A stretch of 64,000 bases of DNA from Phanerodontia chrysosporium (Eukaryota; Basidiomycota; Agaricomycetes; Polyporales; Phanerochaetaceae), in the NCBI GenBank assembly GCA_001910725.1, contig MJGA01000009.1, positions 124,001 through 188,000 on the forward strand, in the 5' to 3' direction. A program made the position numbers and the translations under genes. Each line of letters opens with the position of its first letter. The first letter of the stretch is position 1. Under the pieces are notes generated by a model that did not search any database, was not told where the DNA came from, and worked only from the letters and a program-made list of their open reading frames with translations. Positions 22,671 through 34,295 of the stretch are shown piece by piece.

Positions 22671-24163
22671 ATGCCGTCTAGACGCAACCCGCTTCAAATG
22701 TCCACGATCCTCAGCCACGTGCGCCATTCGCTCGACCATGCCAAGGCGCAGGTCCAGGGTGTGGCCCAGGAATGGGCCGAGAGCCATGGCGTCGAGACGA
22801 AATATGTCGACGTGACTTTCCACTTCATCGGCGCGTCGGGCATCCCGAAGATGGACGTCGTAGGCACGGCAGACCCCTATTTCATCGCGACGCTGGATAG
22901 CAACCTTAAATTTGTGTAAATAACCTTCCATTTCCTGGGGAGTAGAACCTGTGTGCTGAAGGTTCGCAGATCAACGGTCCAGGTGAACACTCTCAGTCCC
23001 GTGTGGAATGAGCTGTGGAAGGTCAAGAATGTGCCAAGCATTGCAAACCTCCACGTCGTGGTCATGGACAAGGACGATGGCACAATCACTGATGACATCG
23101 TTGGTGGTTTCGACACCACAGTGACCCCCGGGGCTAAGGAATTTACTCTGGAGAGCCCTTCCCTCAGAAGATCCAGAGGCACGTTCTGGATGCAGGTACT
23201 GTACCTCATGTCGTCACTAACCTACTGCGAACAATGCTAATTCACACAAAGATTGAAACCACGCCCTCCGTAGATGCAAAGGCTGCATCGCGACCGTACA
23301 TCTTTGATGGTCCAATCCGGTTCTCGCGGCATTTCTCGCCGACTGTGGGTCGTCTGACGAACCTGGACGATGCACGCTTGTACTCGACGTGGAAGATGTT
23401 CCTCAAGGGCGTACGATTGTTCTTCAGCGACGACGAGAAGCAACATTGGAACGTTAATTACCGCGCGGCACAGACCATCTTCCAAGGGAAAGCGTCGATT
23501 GCTGTCCGCTCGACGATACAAGCAGGGCACCGGATGTTGTACGCCCGCAAGACAACGAATGGATTCGGTATCATCAACGACGCGAAGGACATCATGACCT
23601 TGCTGCATGGCGGCAGGCCGGACAGCCCGACCGCGCATCGTGTCAAGCCCGCGGTGTACACCTACGTCGTCGCTGTCGACGACGACTCGTTGCGATTCTC
23701 GGAGACGGGCGCAGCATTCTTCGTCGACTTCGCGTCCAAGCACGCACTGCATTCAAACTGCGCCGAGTACGTCCGCTACTCGGGCGAGTTCCATCCGCGC
23801 CCCGCCGGCGGCTGGGAGAACTTCAGTGACGACACGCCCGACGACGCTGTCCGCTGGGAGCTCGTCATCGACAACAACTCGGGCACGTACTCGCCGAGCC
23901 CGCTTTTGCTCCCGAACCTCAAGGAGCTCCTCGAGTACAACTTCCCCGGCTTCACCATCGTCGCGTACGACTTCAACGACCCGCGCCTCGCGGAGAGCCG
24001 CGACGCGTGCCGCGCGTACGCGCTCAACAAGCGCGGCGTCCGCCAGGAGGAGCTTCAGCCGCACACGCGAGGCGAAGAGCCGCTTGCGCACAACGCGTCC
24101 GCCCAAGCAGTGTCCAGCTCTGCCGGCGCGGGTCACCTGGAGAGCACAGGTCGGATGGCGTAG
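22671..24163 (+). CDS. C2-domain protein with conserved unknown C-terminal region
   Basis: Exons 22671-22915, 22970-23195 and 23252-24163 give 460 residues (451 if the Met at 22698 is used). Residues 35-155 form a C2 fold: VDVTFHFIGASGIPKMDVVG, TADPYFIATLDSN, TLSPVWNE and VVMDKDDGTITDDIVGG. The Asp residues in TADPY and DKDDGTITDD fit calcium-dependent membrane binding. The remaining 300 residues (RLFFSDDEKQHWN, GFGIINDAKDIMTLLHGGR, AAFFVDFASKHALHSNCAEY) resemble no domain I can name but look folded. The last 45 residues are disordered. The likely place of action is a membrane surface; no catalytic motif is apparent. Confidence 0.75.
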
Positions 24164-26220
24164 GTTCTAAGCACGATATCGATAGATGGTTCTATACCCC
24201 GGCGATACCCTGCGACTCTTTATGTGCTGGAGTGGATATTTATTCCTATTGCGAGAGAGATAGACCCTGCATTTTGGTGGATGATCGCCCTGTACTGCCG
24301 TCGTATCGTAGGTTGGCCGAGCGAAGCGAGAGAATTCTTATTCGATGCCTAATATTACGAAGATCACTCTTGGGACCTTGCTCTGTATACATGCGTGATC
24401 GGGAAGGCTTCGGCCTGGGGGTGAAGCTCAAACACGGACGCCTGAACCATGATAGGATCTTGAGCAGGTGCTCCGACTCTGCTATAGCTGGTAAGGCCAC
24501 GTCGCCGCTCCGCCTCTACGGCACGGGACAGTCTGGCCACCGGTCATGAGCCCTTGAACTGTGCGTTTGCTGTGTTGCAAGCCCAGTCCGATGCATCGTA
24601 AGTGTCCGTGAGACGTCCAGGCCCTCTCTGGACGGGCTGTGCCACTTGTCGGGCGGCGTCAGACCAGCACGTCCGTCGCTGTACATGCCATAATTAACGG
24701 CAAGGCGCTGTCCTGCTAGCATGCGGTAGCAAGAATGCCATCTTCCCAGGTAACTGTCAGCTCGACGACAGATACAGAGACTCACCGGTATTCAATGAAT
24801 GGGGAAGCCCCGGCTGATTGGACGTTCTGCGGCCTCGTGCTGGCGAACCGGATCGATCCTGCCAGCACAAAACCGCACCCCGCACGCAATCACCACATAG
24901 TCCACGTTGCCGAGGACAATGGGGCAGCCTTACACAGGTTCGACGTTTTGTCTAGACACGCCGGAGGGGCGTGTTGCGAGGTATTGAGCGCTACGGAAAA
25001 GAGCCCGTTAGAGCGATTGTTCAGCAGCTTACCCACGAGTGAAAGAGGTTTTCTCCAGGCTGTTCGAGGGTTCTGATCTTCTTACAAAACGTGCCCGCTA
25101 CGGCCGACCTGCTGGCAGATGAGAGCCAGTGAATTGGAGTTTAGGCCGTGTTCGGCAACACTGCTACGCTTCCGCCAGCCACGCCAAGCCGGCGCTTGCG
25201 AAGCTGGCAGAAGCGTGGCAGAAAGTGTGTTCGGCACGCACCGCCAGGCTTGTCACGCTGCTACTGCCAACGTCGTCTGCCAGCTCACCCTGCACACAGA
25301 AACAAATTGCCTACCAACTTTATGAGACCGGATACCTATGTCAGCTTTGTACAGTCTTTCCTCTATTTACTAGTTGCCCAGCTATGTTTAACCAAGTAAG
25401 GGTGCACACATGCTTGTGGTGAGTAAATAATGGAGGACACCGGGACTGCCTGTGTGTTAGATACATCTGGCCTCAACAAGGGTCAGGCCTTCGCAAGCTA
25501 AGCCAGCCTATTGTAGGAGTGGTAGATACGTTGATATATGATACATGAGCAACAACGTATTCCTCGTGCAAGCCAGATGCCATGGGAGGTGTGACATTTG
25601 TGACACTCGCGCAGACGCCGGCGAGAGGTTTGCGCGCCTGCCTGGGTCTGGCGTGGCGGGCAGCGCCAGTGGCGGAAGCTGGCAGTGTTGCGCACGGCTA
25701 GTCTTCCAGGGTCAGTGCTAGCCGCTAGACCCCAGATACCTCCTTCCGCCAGTCTTCGAGCTTTCATGGTCTACGAGCCCAATTTCTGCTCAATTTTTTT
25801 TCTGCGTAAGCGCAGCTTCAGCCGCAGCATACAGAACGCTCTGTAGGCTGAAGCTTCGAGCCACATTATTGACTGAGGCAGAGGTTTGCCGCGCTTTCCT
25901 GTGGTAAGCGCTCTTGTAAGCGGAAGGCGTTTCGGGGTCTTATAACCCGACCCCCTCCTCGTGTTACCCACCGCCAGCTCTCCTCTTCTTGAGACGTTGC
26001 GAGCGGATGCTCCCAGCGGATTTCCACCTCTCTGCCCTCGATTGCTCCTGATTGCTTGTCTGGTGTAGCTTGGCTGATGATTTTGTGATTTTTGGGACTG
26101 AAAACTCGGGATTGTTGTAAGCACGCTTTTGCTCTTCGACCATGTTACTGCCGACCAACCTTGACTTGATCTCGCTCCCCCAAAGCGTTACTTCTGCTGG
26201 CGCTGCCTACCTCTGGTACT
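24164..26220. other. 2-kb gene-poor spacer with a degenerate inverted repeat
   Basis: No gene is supported here. Two related stretches lie in inverted orientation, 25155-25187 and 25651-25691 (GCAACACTGC...GCTTCCGCCA against its complement), which could be the ends of an old transposon of about 0.5 kb. The remainder shows no clear coding or RNA signal. Confidence 0.4.
25155..25691. repeat. possible remnant element bounded by imperfect inverted repeats
   Basis: The left arm (25155-25187) and the reverse complement of the right arm (25651-25691) share GCAACACTGC and GCTTCCGCCA, with small gaps between. The interior has no transposase-like frame. I could not define target duplications, so this remains tentative. 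Confidence 0.3.
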
Positions 26221-28207
26221 ATGGAGACGTACCCTTCGGTGTCTCTCAAGTCAGGAACCCATTTTGTCCGCGAGGGATCGCCCATCGACTGCATGTCCCA
26301 ACAATTGCTGTCGCCAGATTTCCCAGAGCACGCCTTCCTGGATAACTGGTCCTCTCGTGAAAACACATACTCCCCCTTCTCCGACCACCTTCTCCTCCAG
26401 CCCTTCTCGTCGGTATTTTTCGAGGTCAAGAACGACCTACCGTGCCCTCCGCCACAGCGACCGCACCAATCCAGCAGAAGCGACAGCTACCTCCCGTCCC
26501 CGCCACGCACAGGTACCCCGTTCAAACCCTCGAGCTTGCCAGAAGTCTGCCCGGCCAGCTGCATGGACCCTTCCGATCATGACGCTGCGCCTTTCCACCA
26601 GACACTCTCCCGTTTGCTCACTGGGTCACACGATGCCTGTCGCCACCCCCAGCCCCCATCACCTCCACTCGACACCCCCGAGCTGGTCCAGCGTACTCTA
26701 CCGGATGCCCGCCAGCCGCTACTGTTGTCTCCGCCGTCGACTTCCCCGGTCGACATGCTAGACTTGCCGCAGCTGGCGACCTTCGATTCGTTCCAGCATG
26801 ATCCCTCACCCCGAGGGTTTCTTCGCCGTAGCGAAGATTATCCCGAGTTTTCTGGTGCTTCTTCATCAAGAGAACCGGGCTGTTGGGCTGACGACAACCA
26901 CCGGAGCGCCACATTGTTGCACTCCGGCCACATCACCAGTCAGTCACCCGTGCAGGACTTGCTCACTCCCGACACTCCCGCTGGTCTTCCGTCGGGATGC
27001 TCGACCCTCTCTTTGATGATGTCGAGATGGACTGGAGTGTCAATGACAGTACGTCGCATACCTTCATTCACGACCTCCGCCCGCCACCCGGTGACAGCAA
27101 GCCCCGCAACAACTCGCTGGATTCAGCACGAGAAGACACATACGACTTCATGGCCGCAATGCACCACAGTTCGCTACGATCACGCCGGTCATTTACTATG
27201 CCACCTAGTCTTCCCTCATCTCAGGCAAGCACCTCACAACTTGACGCCTTGTGGGACGTATCACACGAAACACACCCCATGGATATAGACGATGAACATC
27301 TCCTGAAATCTCCTCAATCTCCATCTATTAATCTTAATGCATTCGACGACCCGCATTCAGCGCTTCTAGATGCCACTGGATCGTGTCATTATCCTCATCG
27401 ACATTGCTTTCACGTTCCCCGCGACCACCGTCTCTCACACTCTTTGCTGAACCACCGTTCGACAGTGCCACCGGTGCTTTCTTTACAGACGAGTTCGTAC
27501 CTTCGTCGCCACGATCACCACATATGCAACTTCTTCCCACAGAAGACGATATGGTAACCGATCCGATACCTACGGAAACCATCTCTCCTGCTCTCTTGGG
27601 TCTTCTCGAACCTGAGCCAGCATCTGGACTTGGCCTTGACGTTGATCCTGGTCTGGATCGGTCGCCATCACCATCGGACTACGAGCTCCACTTGCTGGAC
27701 GGTCAGCTAGAGATCCCTCTGCGAGACTTGCCAGAAGACGAGTATCACCAACTACGTGCGTACTATGACACGCTCACGCAGTCCGAGGCAGAAGCGAAGG
27801 AGCGTGAGGCCGTGCTCGACCGCCGGGTGAAGGACGTGTGCGCGCTGCTCAAGCCACCGAAGGCTGTCGATGATGCAGCGGTGATGCGCGCGCGGAGGCA
27901 GGAGTACCGCACGGCGACGGACCTACGAGCAGAGGCGAGGCGGTTGCGGAAGGAGGAAAAGCACAGGCTGCGCGAGCTCGGCGCGCTGCTCGACCTCAAG
28001 CTGGAGACGCGAGTTTTCAACACCCGGACGTCGCTTCGGAGCGTGGCGCACCTCGTCGCGGACATGGTCTTCAAGCGCCGCGACCGCACGCGCTCGCTCG
28101 CCAACCGCAAGGCCGCGAGCGTGCCATGGACGCTGCAACCTTCGCCGCTCCGCTGTAGTTTCTCTGCCGAAGACCTTTCTTCTGACGTCGACTGTGACAG
28201 CTTCTAG
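26221..28207 (+). CDS. Ser/Pro-rich protein with charged C-terminal helix region (unknown)
   Basis: Three open segments in successive frames (26221-26996, 26997-27382, 27383-28207) read as one protein of about 660 residues. Both switches are by minus one base and neither has a GT-AG intron I can fit; adding one G to GGG at 26994-26996 and one base near 27382 would join them. Residues 1-450 are disordered and rich in Ser, Pro, Thr and Asp, with many SP/TP sites (for example LLTPDTPAG, SPPSTSPVDML). The last 150 residues form a charged helical region (LDRRVKDVCALLKPP, RRQEYRTATDLRAEARRLRK, RTSLRSVAHLVADMVFKRRD). Composition resembles fungal nuclear regulators, but no DNA-binding domain is seen. 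Confidence 0.55.
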
Positions 28208-28859
28208 TCTGCAGTGCTTGCTTTTACCTCATCATCTGTCGTCGTCGGCTCGCTGTTTTGGTTCTCGTCGCTCTCCACCTCTTCTGCTTCATCTCTTTTT
28301 CTCCGTCGTTCGCTCGGTCCCTTACTCTCTGGCGCCTGCACACGGTCAAGCAGGCTGGAACATCCCGTTGTACAACTTGGTCTCGAGTCTAGCATTGCTT
28401 TGTAGCATTACATGTCATGATATAGGCTGCAATTCTCTTCTTCTCATACCCATCTATTGAAGAATATTTTATGGTCTCGCTCGGACTCGGTTCCCTGGCT
28501 GTAACTGGGCTCTTCCTGACCGTGGACTCTGATGCTCTTCAATGAAAATATAATCAGTTTGAACGGAGCTGCTCTGCCCGGTGATACGTTCCTTACCCTA
28601 GCGGAATCTCTTCGCCTTCTGGTGATCGCCCGGAGCCACATTTATGATCGAGGCTTGTATGATCCTCGGGACGCCACGAGGGTGCTGGCAACCCCTGTCA
28701 TTATATCCTTTTACAGACCCAAAGCCCGAATCCCTCGGACATAGACACCGTGAATGCAGGAGCTCAAACGACCAAGTTGAATTGGAGATATACTAGCGAG
28801 TAAGTCATGCCCTGAATATACAATGTGTTGAACACGCCGCTAATCTCGGCTGGGACCCT
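28208..28859. other. 3' intergenic region
   Basis: About 650 bp between convergent genes. It is pyrimidine-rich at first, then AT-richer. No gene or repeat is recognised. Confidence 0.4.
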
Positions 28860-30574
28860 TTAGAGAGGCGAACAAATGAGCTGCTGGGGCAGAGGCGACT
28901 CGAACCGGCACATCCTCTCGAGCTTCCAGCCGGCGCCCTTGAGCAGCTCGACAAAGTGTCCGAGCGTGCGCTCGTGGCAGTTCGAGAGACTCATCATCTG
29001 CGACGGTCATCAGCGTCTCGCACCCTATGAAGACGCGACAGACGGTACTCACGCAAATGTCCATGCCGTACGTCCAGCCCGCGGCGGAGTCCGGGTACGG
29101 CAGCAGGGGCGCAGGGGCCTGGGCCTTCGCGGCGCCGGGGATGCCTGTGGCAGCACCAGTGTCGCGGGACATGTAGTCCACAACAACGTCGATGATGACG
29201 AGCTTGGTGGTCTGCTGTGCGGCGTCGCGGAGGCGGGACAGGATGCGGCTCGCGTACTTGTCCGACCAGTTGTGCGTAACGTAGCGCACGACGAAGACGT
29301 CTGCGTCCTTGACGGGCTGCTCCGCGAAGAAGTCGTGGCCTGTTGCGGCAACTCATCAGCGCAAGCACCAGCGGGTAGGCAGCTTTACGTGCCTTGCAGC
29401 CGCACGGTGCCGCTCTCCAGGAGACCGGGGTGGTTCGCCTTCCAGAGCTGCTCGCCCTCCTTTGCCACCGCAGGTCTGTCCTGTACAATGTACCGGAGGT
29501 GCCCATGCACCTTTGCAAGCGCCATCGTCAGGTTACCGACCCCGCCGCCGACGTCGACGACGAGGCTGCCTTCCGGCAGAGCCTGCCACTCGAAGCCGCG
29601 CGTCGCAATGACGTGCTCCGCAGAGTTCGTCGTGGCGCCCATTGCGATGCCGAACTTGCGCAGCTGCAGCGCATTTTCCGGAAGCTCCATCCACTCGAAC
29701 ATGGTCAGCTTCGTGCGCTGGCCGCGCTGCCAGGCAGCCTCGTTGGGCTCCTGTGAGTGCGCCGTCACCGGGTCGAGAAGGTGCTCCGCAAGCCAGGCGT
29801 TGCCACGTTGGTTGTTCTCGCCGCTGCAGGTGTGTTAATCGACGCAGTGAGGGTGGCATGGAAAGGCTTACCCCAATGACACCAACGCCGCAACGCCGTT
29901 CGTACCGTCCCACCGGCCGATCGGACTTTCGACCATCTCTTGGACTGGCTTTCCGGTGCACATCGCCTCGGAAATGCGATTGTTTCTGAAGACGTCGGGT
30001 GTGACCTCCTCGAAGATGTGGCGGGACGCCAAGTATCGCAGAATTCGGCCTGCGCCACCGCGTAAGATCAGAAAGCCCGAATTCTGGTTCATAGTGACAG
30101 AGAACCTAGCTTTCCAGGGTCCACATTTCTGACAGCCGCGATCTCATTGACGTGCAGACCCTGCGCGGGCGTCAGCGACAGTGCATAACAACCGGTAGCA
30201 AGAGTGACCCCACCTTGGCGCCCGATTCGCGCAGCACATCGGGCACGAACGCTGCCTCAGCGACGGCGAGCGAGCTGGAGACAAAGGCCTGGATGTGCAA
30301 CGTCAGACGTGCTGCGCGTTGAATACACGAGTGAACGGACCAGGAACGAGAGGTCCACGAGGTAGGCCTGCGGGTGCTGCAGTGTCGCGATGAGCTGCCA
30401 CGCCGCGGCAAGGACAGGCGCGGCCTGGCCCGCGAGCTCTGTCTGAAGCTGCTCGCCGTCAGGGCTCAACGGCGCGTCGGTGGTAGGGTACGCCATGGCG
30501 CGCTGTGTGGCCGCGGACTGGATGTTTTTCACACCGGTGGCGATGATCTGCACGAGAGCGTCGAGGGTGGACAT
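28860..30574 (-). CDS. SAM-dependent O-methyltransferase (Methyltransf_2 type)
   Basis: A caffeate/flavonoid-type O-methyltransferase as found in fungal secondary metabolism. The ATG at 30574 gives MSTLDALVQIIATGVKNIQS; an in-frame Met at 30613 is an alternative. The N-terminal half is the dimerisation and winged-helix part (NSGFLILRGGAGRILRYLAS). The SAM site is GSLVVDVGGGVGNLTMALAK near 29550. Downstream YIVQDRPAVAKEG, DVFVVRYVTHNWSD (the usual catalytic histidine region), KLVIIDVVVDYM and WTYGMDICMMSLSN follow, ending LPQQLICSPL at the stop at 28860. Five or more short introns are needed. Neighbours do not form an obvious metabolite cluster, so the substrate is open. Confidence 0.88.
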
Positions 30575-31255
30575 GGCTGCGCTGTTGTTGTTAGGAAAAT
30601 GATACTGGTGCACTCATCGTCGAAAGCCTGTAGACTTTATATGCCAGTGTGCTCCTGGAAGTAGTCAATATTTGGCTATGCGATGTCCAGAACATGACGA
30701 GACCGCGCTGACGTACGTGACATCGGTCTTTCCGTGAGTCAAGGATCATCACATGCATCCGGGATGTTCATCGTCGCGCCAGGACCTCATTCTTGCCGAA
30801 CATAAGGAGAGATTGTATGCTTCGCCTAACGGAGTCATCTTGTTTTTGTTCATCTATCGTCTGTTCTTGTTGTATCTGGGATTCGAGCCGCAAAAAACAG
30901 GGCCAAGAAAGGGGAATAAACCGAACGAGATGCACGCAGGCAACAGACGAAGCTTCTTTGATCAAGGTGTGACCCATGAGCTCATTCTTAGTGTGAAGGG
31001 GTGGGTGTACTGAATATTCAATAGTGTACGGTGTAATAGCCATGACGCTGTACGTCCGATGGCGGGGACGTGCACACTCTGCCGTCCGATGCGGAGCGCA
31101 TGTATTGACTAACAGGCCTCATGAGGTTCCTCGAACGCAGTCTAGTATTTCGACTTACAATCTTCCGCCTGTGAATCAACCTGATCTCCCACTTGATCAA
31201 TATCGCCGGTGTCAACAAGGTATACTGTTTGTGTGGTCCATTTACAGCTGTAGCA
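30575..31255. other. intergenic region
   Basis: About 680 bp between two genes of the same orientation, holding the O-methyltransferase 5' side and the 3' side of the TMEM19-like gene. Nothing recognisable is seen. Confidence 0.35.
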
Positions 31256-32359
31256 TCAAGCCGCGTAGCCTAGCAGAAGAGCTGTGATGATAGAGGAGAG
31301 CAGATTGACCTAGAAGTGGTACAGCAGACGTTCAAGATGAGAGAGAATGGTATTTACCTGATTGTTTGTGAGCAGGTCCACCCCGCTGATCACCGTAATA
31401 CCTGCGTTGGATGCAGGCTTGGGCGACTCGTCCGTCAGGATGCGTTTGGTAGATGAAGAATATCTAGTCCGCTGGATGGTCGCTCCCATGAAGGAGTCCA
31501 CCTGTTCAGCCATTAAAAAAATCGAATCAGTGAGGAAATGTGAAAGCATTCGCCGTTACGTACGAGGGACCCAAAGATACCACCGAACGCGCCCCAGGCG
31601 ACAAGGGAGGATAGAACGGACAACCATTGCGTACGGCAGGCCGAACTTTCGAGAAGAAGAGATCCACACATCGTGAGTCCCATGATGACTCCACCCACAA
31701 GGGAAGCAAGTGTCCCCGTCACGGACATTCCACCGTTCGTCCCTGGTGGCACGGGCTTCAAGGTGGTGATTAGGCGCGGTGGTGTACGAGAGAGAATCCC
31801 TAGCTCGGAGGCAAGCGTATCTCCGAGACAACACGCAAAGTGTCTGGAGTCCGTGTGTAAACGCGTAGAAGAGCCTGAGAGGAGTATGGGCGACTTACCC
31901 TAACGTCACGAAGAGTAAGGTGCGACTGAGGTATGCCGACTCGGGAGGCACTACCGGGCACCAGTTCGCAAAATCATAGGATATTGTGGGTGTATCAAGG
32001 CCCAACAATCGCGATGAAAGAGAGCCTGGCACGAAGTACGCGGACCACAGGAGCGACGCGACGAAGGCAGACAGCGAGTTGCAGAGCACTTGTGTAGCGC
32101 TTCTGTATCCAGCCGCTTGATGTCCCTCCTCCAGCTTCGCCTTCAGCTCTTTCCCAACTTTCGTCGCCTTCGAGCCTACGAGGTAGAACACGATCAGGGC
32201 GACGCCGAAGGTGCGCAGCGGCACTGCCATCATCGTGAAGCCGACCACGAAGGCGGCGATGCCGCCTGACGGCGAGAGGGACCCTTTGCGCACGCCGCTT
32301 GTGCCAAGATACGCTGCGAGGAGGAAGGGAACGACCGGCAGAGATGAGACAGACGACAT
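31256..32359 (-). CDS. TMEM19/DUF92-family membrane protein
   Basis: Polytopic integral membrane protein. The ATG at 32359 begins [20 protein letters not shown], and [20 protein letters not shown] with hydrophobic segments follows, the typical start of the TMEM19/DUF92 family. Later features are [18 protein letters not shown] (a family-conserved acidic and Ser pattern), [15 protein letters not shown] and a C-terminus [11 protein letters not shown] with the stop at 31256. Introns lie near 31900, 31560-31510 and 31345-31300. Plant relatives (VTE6) phosphorylate phytyl phosphate; animal TMEM19 has no settled function, so I do not assign an activity. Length (about 300 residues) suits the family. 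Confidence 0.8.
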
Positions 32360-32947
32360 AGTGGCCGTCGTGGACTGAGGTCGACACGCTACAGAGCGCG
32401 CAGCATGTCCGAGTCTCGTGTTTGGACAAAAGCGCATCAATTGATGCGATCAATCCCGCCTCATTCCAGTTGTGGAACGAAGTCGACGCAGCACTCACAC
32501 GACTTGCGGACAACATCGTTCTCGGTACTACGCTCGACCCAGACTCTCGAACCCACGTGAACGGGTATCATTATACACCCACACAGCTGCAGGCACTTTG
32601 TGAAGTTGTAACAGCCAGCTGCGGCTCCTGAAACTCAATCGCTTTCACCCTCGCTGTAACTGAGCAACCAGAGTCGAAGCCATCGGACCAGGTTAAAAAT
32701 GACATTACGATTCGGTAAGTCTCAATACACAAATTGAAATATAGTCTTACAGTATATACACACAGGCGACATGCAAACAAATGAAGATAGAGGATGATGA
32801 GAATCAACAAGACGAAGTCAGACGATTTGATGTGCCACGTCTCCTGCCCTACAAACCCGCTCTCCCAAGACATTGCAGGTGGCAAGTATTCGACGGAAGG
32901 ACCAGGAGGTGGTCTTGGATGGCCATTGGGAGAGGTCCGTACTGTGG
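32360..32947. other. intergenic region between divergent and inverted-duplicate DNA
   Basis: No gene is seen from 32360 to 32880. From about 32880 the DNA matches the 3' flank of family copy B in inverted orientation. Confidence 0.4.
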
Positions 32948-33981
32948 CTAAGGCAGGGAGTCGTTTGGTACGGTGCGTCCGCTTCTTCCAGCCCCTCGCG
33001 ACGCGACGGTGACCCTCTCATGCCACTCAGCATAGGCTGCGGCGTAGACAAGCTTGTAGGGATGCAAAACACGTCGAGTACATGCCGTGAGTGCCTCATT
33101 CTCGTCCTCGAACTCGCCATCACTCGAACTGCTGTCGTCTTGGTTGGAACTGTCACCCTCGCTGTCATACCCGAGGGCGTCGTCGCCTTCGTCGTTGCAA
33201 GCATCGGAGTCTCCATCTTCTTCGTCACTGTCGGCCTCGTCTGTCCTGTCTTTGTGCAGGCTAAGCTCCGCGCTGTCGTCGCTCTCGTCTGTATCGGTAA
33301 TGCTGAGATCGCTCTCAGTCTCCGTCACAGAAGACTCAGAGGATAGGGAGCATGTATCATCGTCGTCTTCATACTCCTCGGTTCCGTGGATCAACTGCTT
33401 ATTAGCTGAACAGCTGTACAGGACCGACGGCAAGGCTGGATTGGCTTGGGCGGAGACTTCGATACGGGACGAGGCAGCGCTTGCTTCGGTTGTATGCGTG
33501 TTTGTCCTGTTCGTATCGAACATGACAGCAGCGGATACCACTGCAGTAGGCCCTTGCCCGACCGCATTGCTCTGGGCCACGCGTGGTAGCCGTGCAAGAC
33601 TGGGGTGGTTCAGGGCTGGAATACGAGCAACGTGAGTCAATCGATGAGGGACTCCATAGACGGATTGCATTCACCGTTGTGGTTCGGACAGGGTCCAGAC
33701 GTTTCACGAACCCCATCGCTTGCCTCTAGCGTCGGCGAGAAAGAGGCCTCAGTGGACGGTCGGCCGGTGGCCTCGCCGCCACCTCCGTCATTAGTGCGCG
33801 CGGCCTTGAGCGCATCCTCGAGGTCTTCGCGCATCTCCTCGACAGCATCGGCGATGTCCAAGAACGCAAGCTGGATGCTGGGGCTGCGCCTGGCAAATGC
33901 GGGCGCCGAGCGTGCAAACGCGACGAACTGGGAGTGCCACGCGAGCAGTTCGCGCAACTGGCGTTCGGTGTGGGATGTCAT
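32948..33981 (-). CDS. AWHSQF acidic-tail family, copy C (unknown function)
   Basis: Unknown protein; ATG at 33981 (MTSHTERQLRELLAWHSQF), intron 33616-33674 (59 nt, GT-AG) and stop at 32948. The N-terminal 96 residues differ from copy B at only about four positions. After the intron come ALNHPSLARLPRVAQSN, an acidic part (ESDDSAELSLHKDRTDEADS, DNA near 33260) and the intact end HPYKLVYAAAYAEWHERV followed by a short basic tail. It is the best-preserved of the three copies and the one to use as reference. Upstream of the ATG the frame stays open and differs from copy B by an 18-base expansion, so an earlier start is possible. No known domain is seen; the N-terminal helices and acidic tail suggest a protein-protein partner. 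Confidence 0.65.
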
Positions 33982-34083
33982 TTGTGTCGAGATCGGCTTG
34001 GCGAGACCTGACAATGGGACAGTCGTGGTGTTGGTGTCGGCGTGGTGATTTGTGCGTTGGGAGAGGTCTTGTTCAGTACTGTC

Positions 34084-34106
34084 GAACGCGAACACGAACA
34101 CGAACA
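34084..34106. repeat. short hexamer microsatellite upstream of copy C
   Basis: Tandem GAACAC-like units (GAACGCGAACACGAACAC) that are absent from the matching position of copy B. The difference is 18 bases, a multiple of three, and keeps the upstream open frame intact. Confidence 0.6.
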
Positions 34107-34295
34107 GTGCAGGTGAGTAGTAGATTGGTTTGATGGTAATGCAATGGGACGATGACTCGATGACTTCGTATTTCGTAGGCAGGATTTGTCGCGGGATTAG
34201 ATTACTGAGGAATGCTGTTGGTGGAGAGGGCGAAGGGAGCGAACAATGTGGTTGAGGACAAGCATCCAACAACGGGCGCTCCTCGTTATATGGAC

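Larger units (their letters stand above)
32880..34295 (-). repeat. segmental duplication, unit 2 (inverted partner at 13215-14610)
   Basis: Reads on the minus strand as the counterpart of 13215-14610, including 5' flank, intron and 3' flank, about 19 kb away. The similarity stops near 34295, where copy C joins unrelated DNA (CCAACTGACTTTCTGCATCC). Ends are approximate. Confidence 0.8.

Noticed and set aside
28860..32359. Secondary-metabolite cluster around the O-methyltransferase
   Set aside because: Neighbours are a TMEM19-like protein and an unknown regulator-like protein; no synthase, P450 or terpene cyclase is present in the window.
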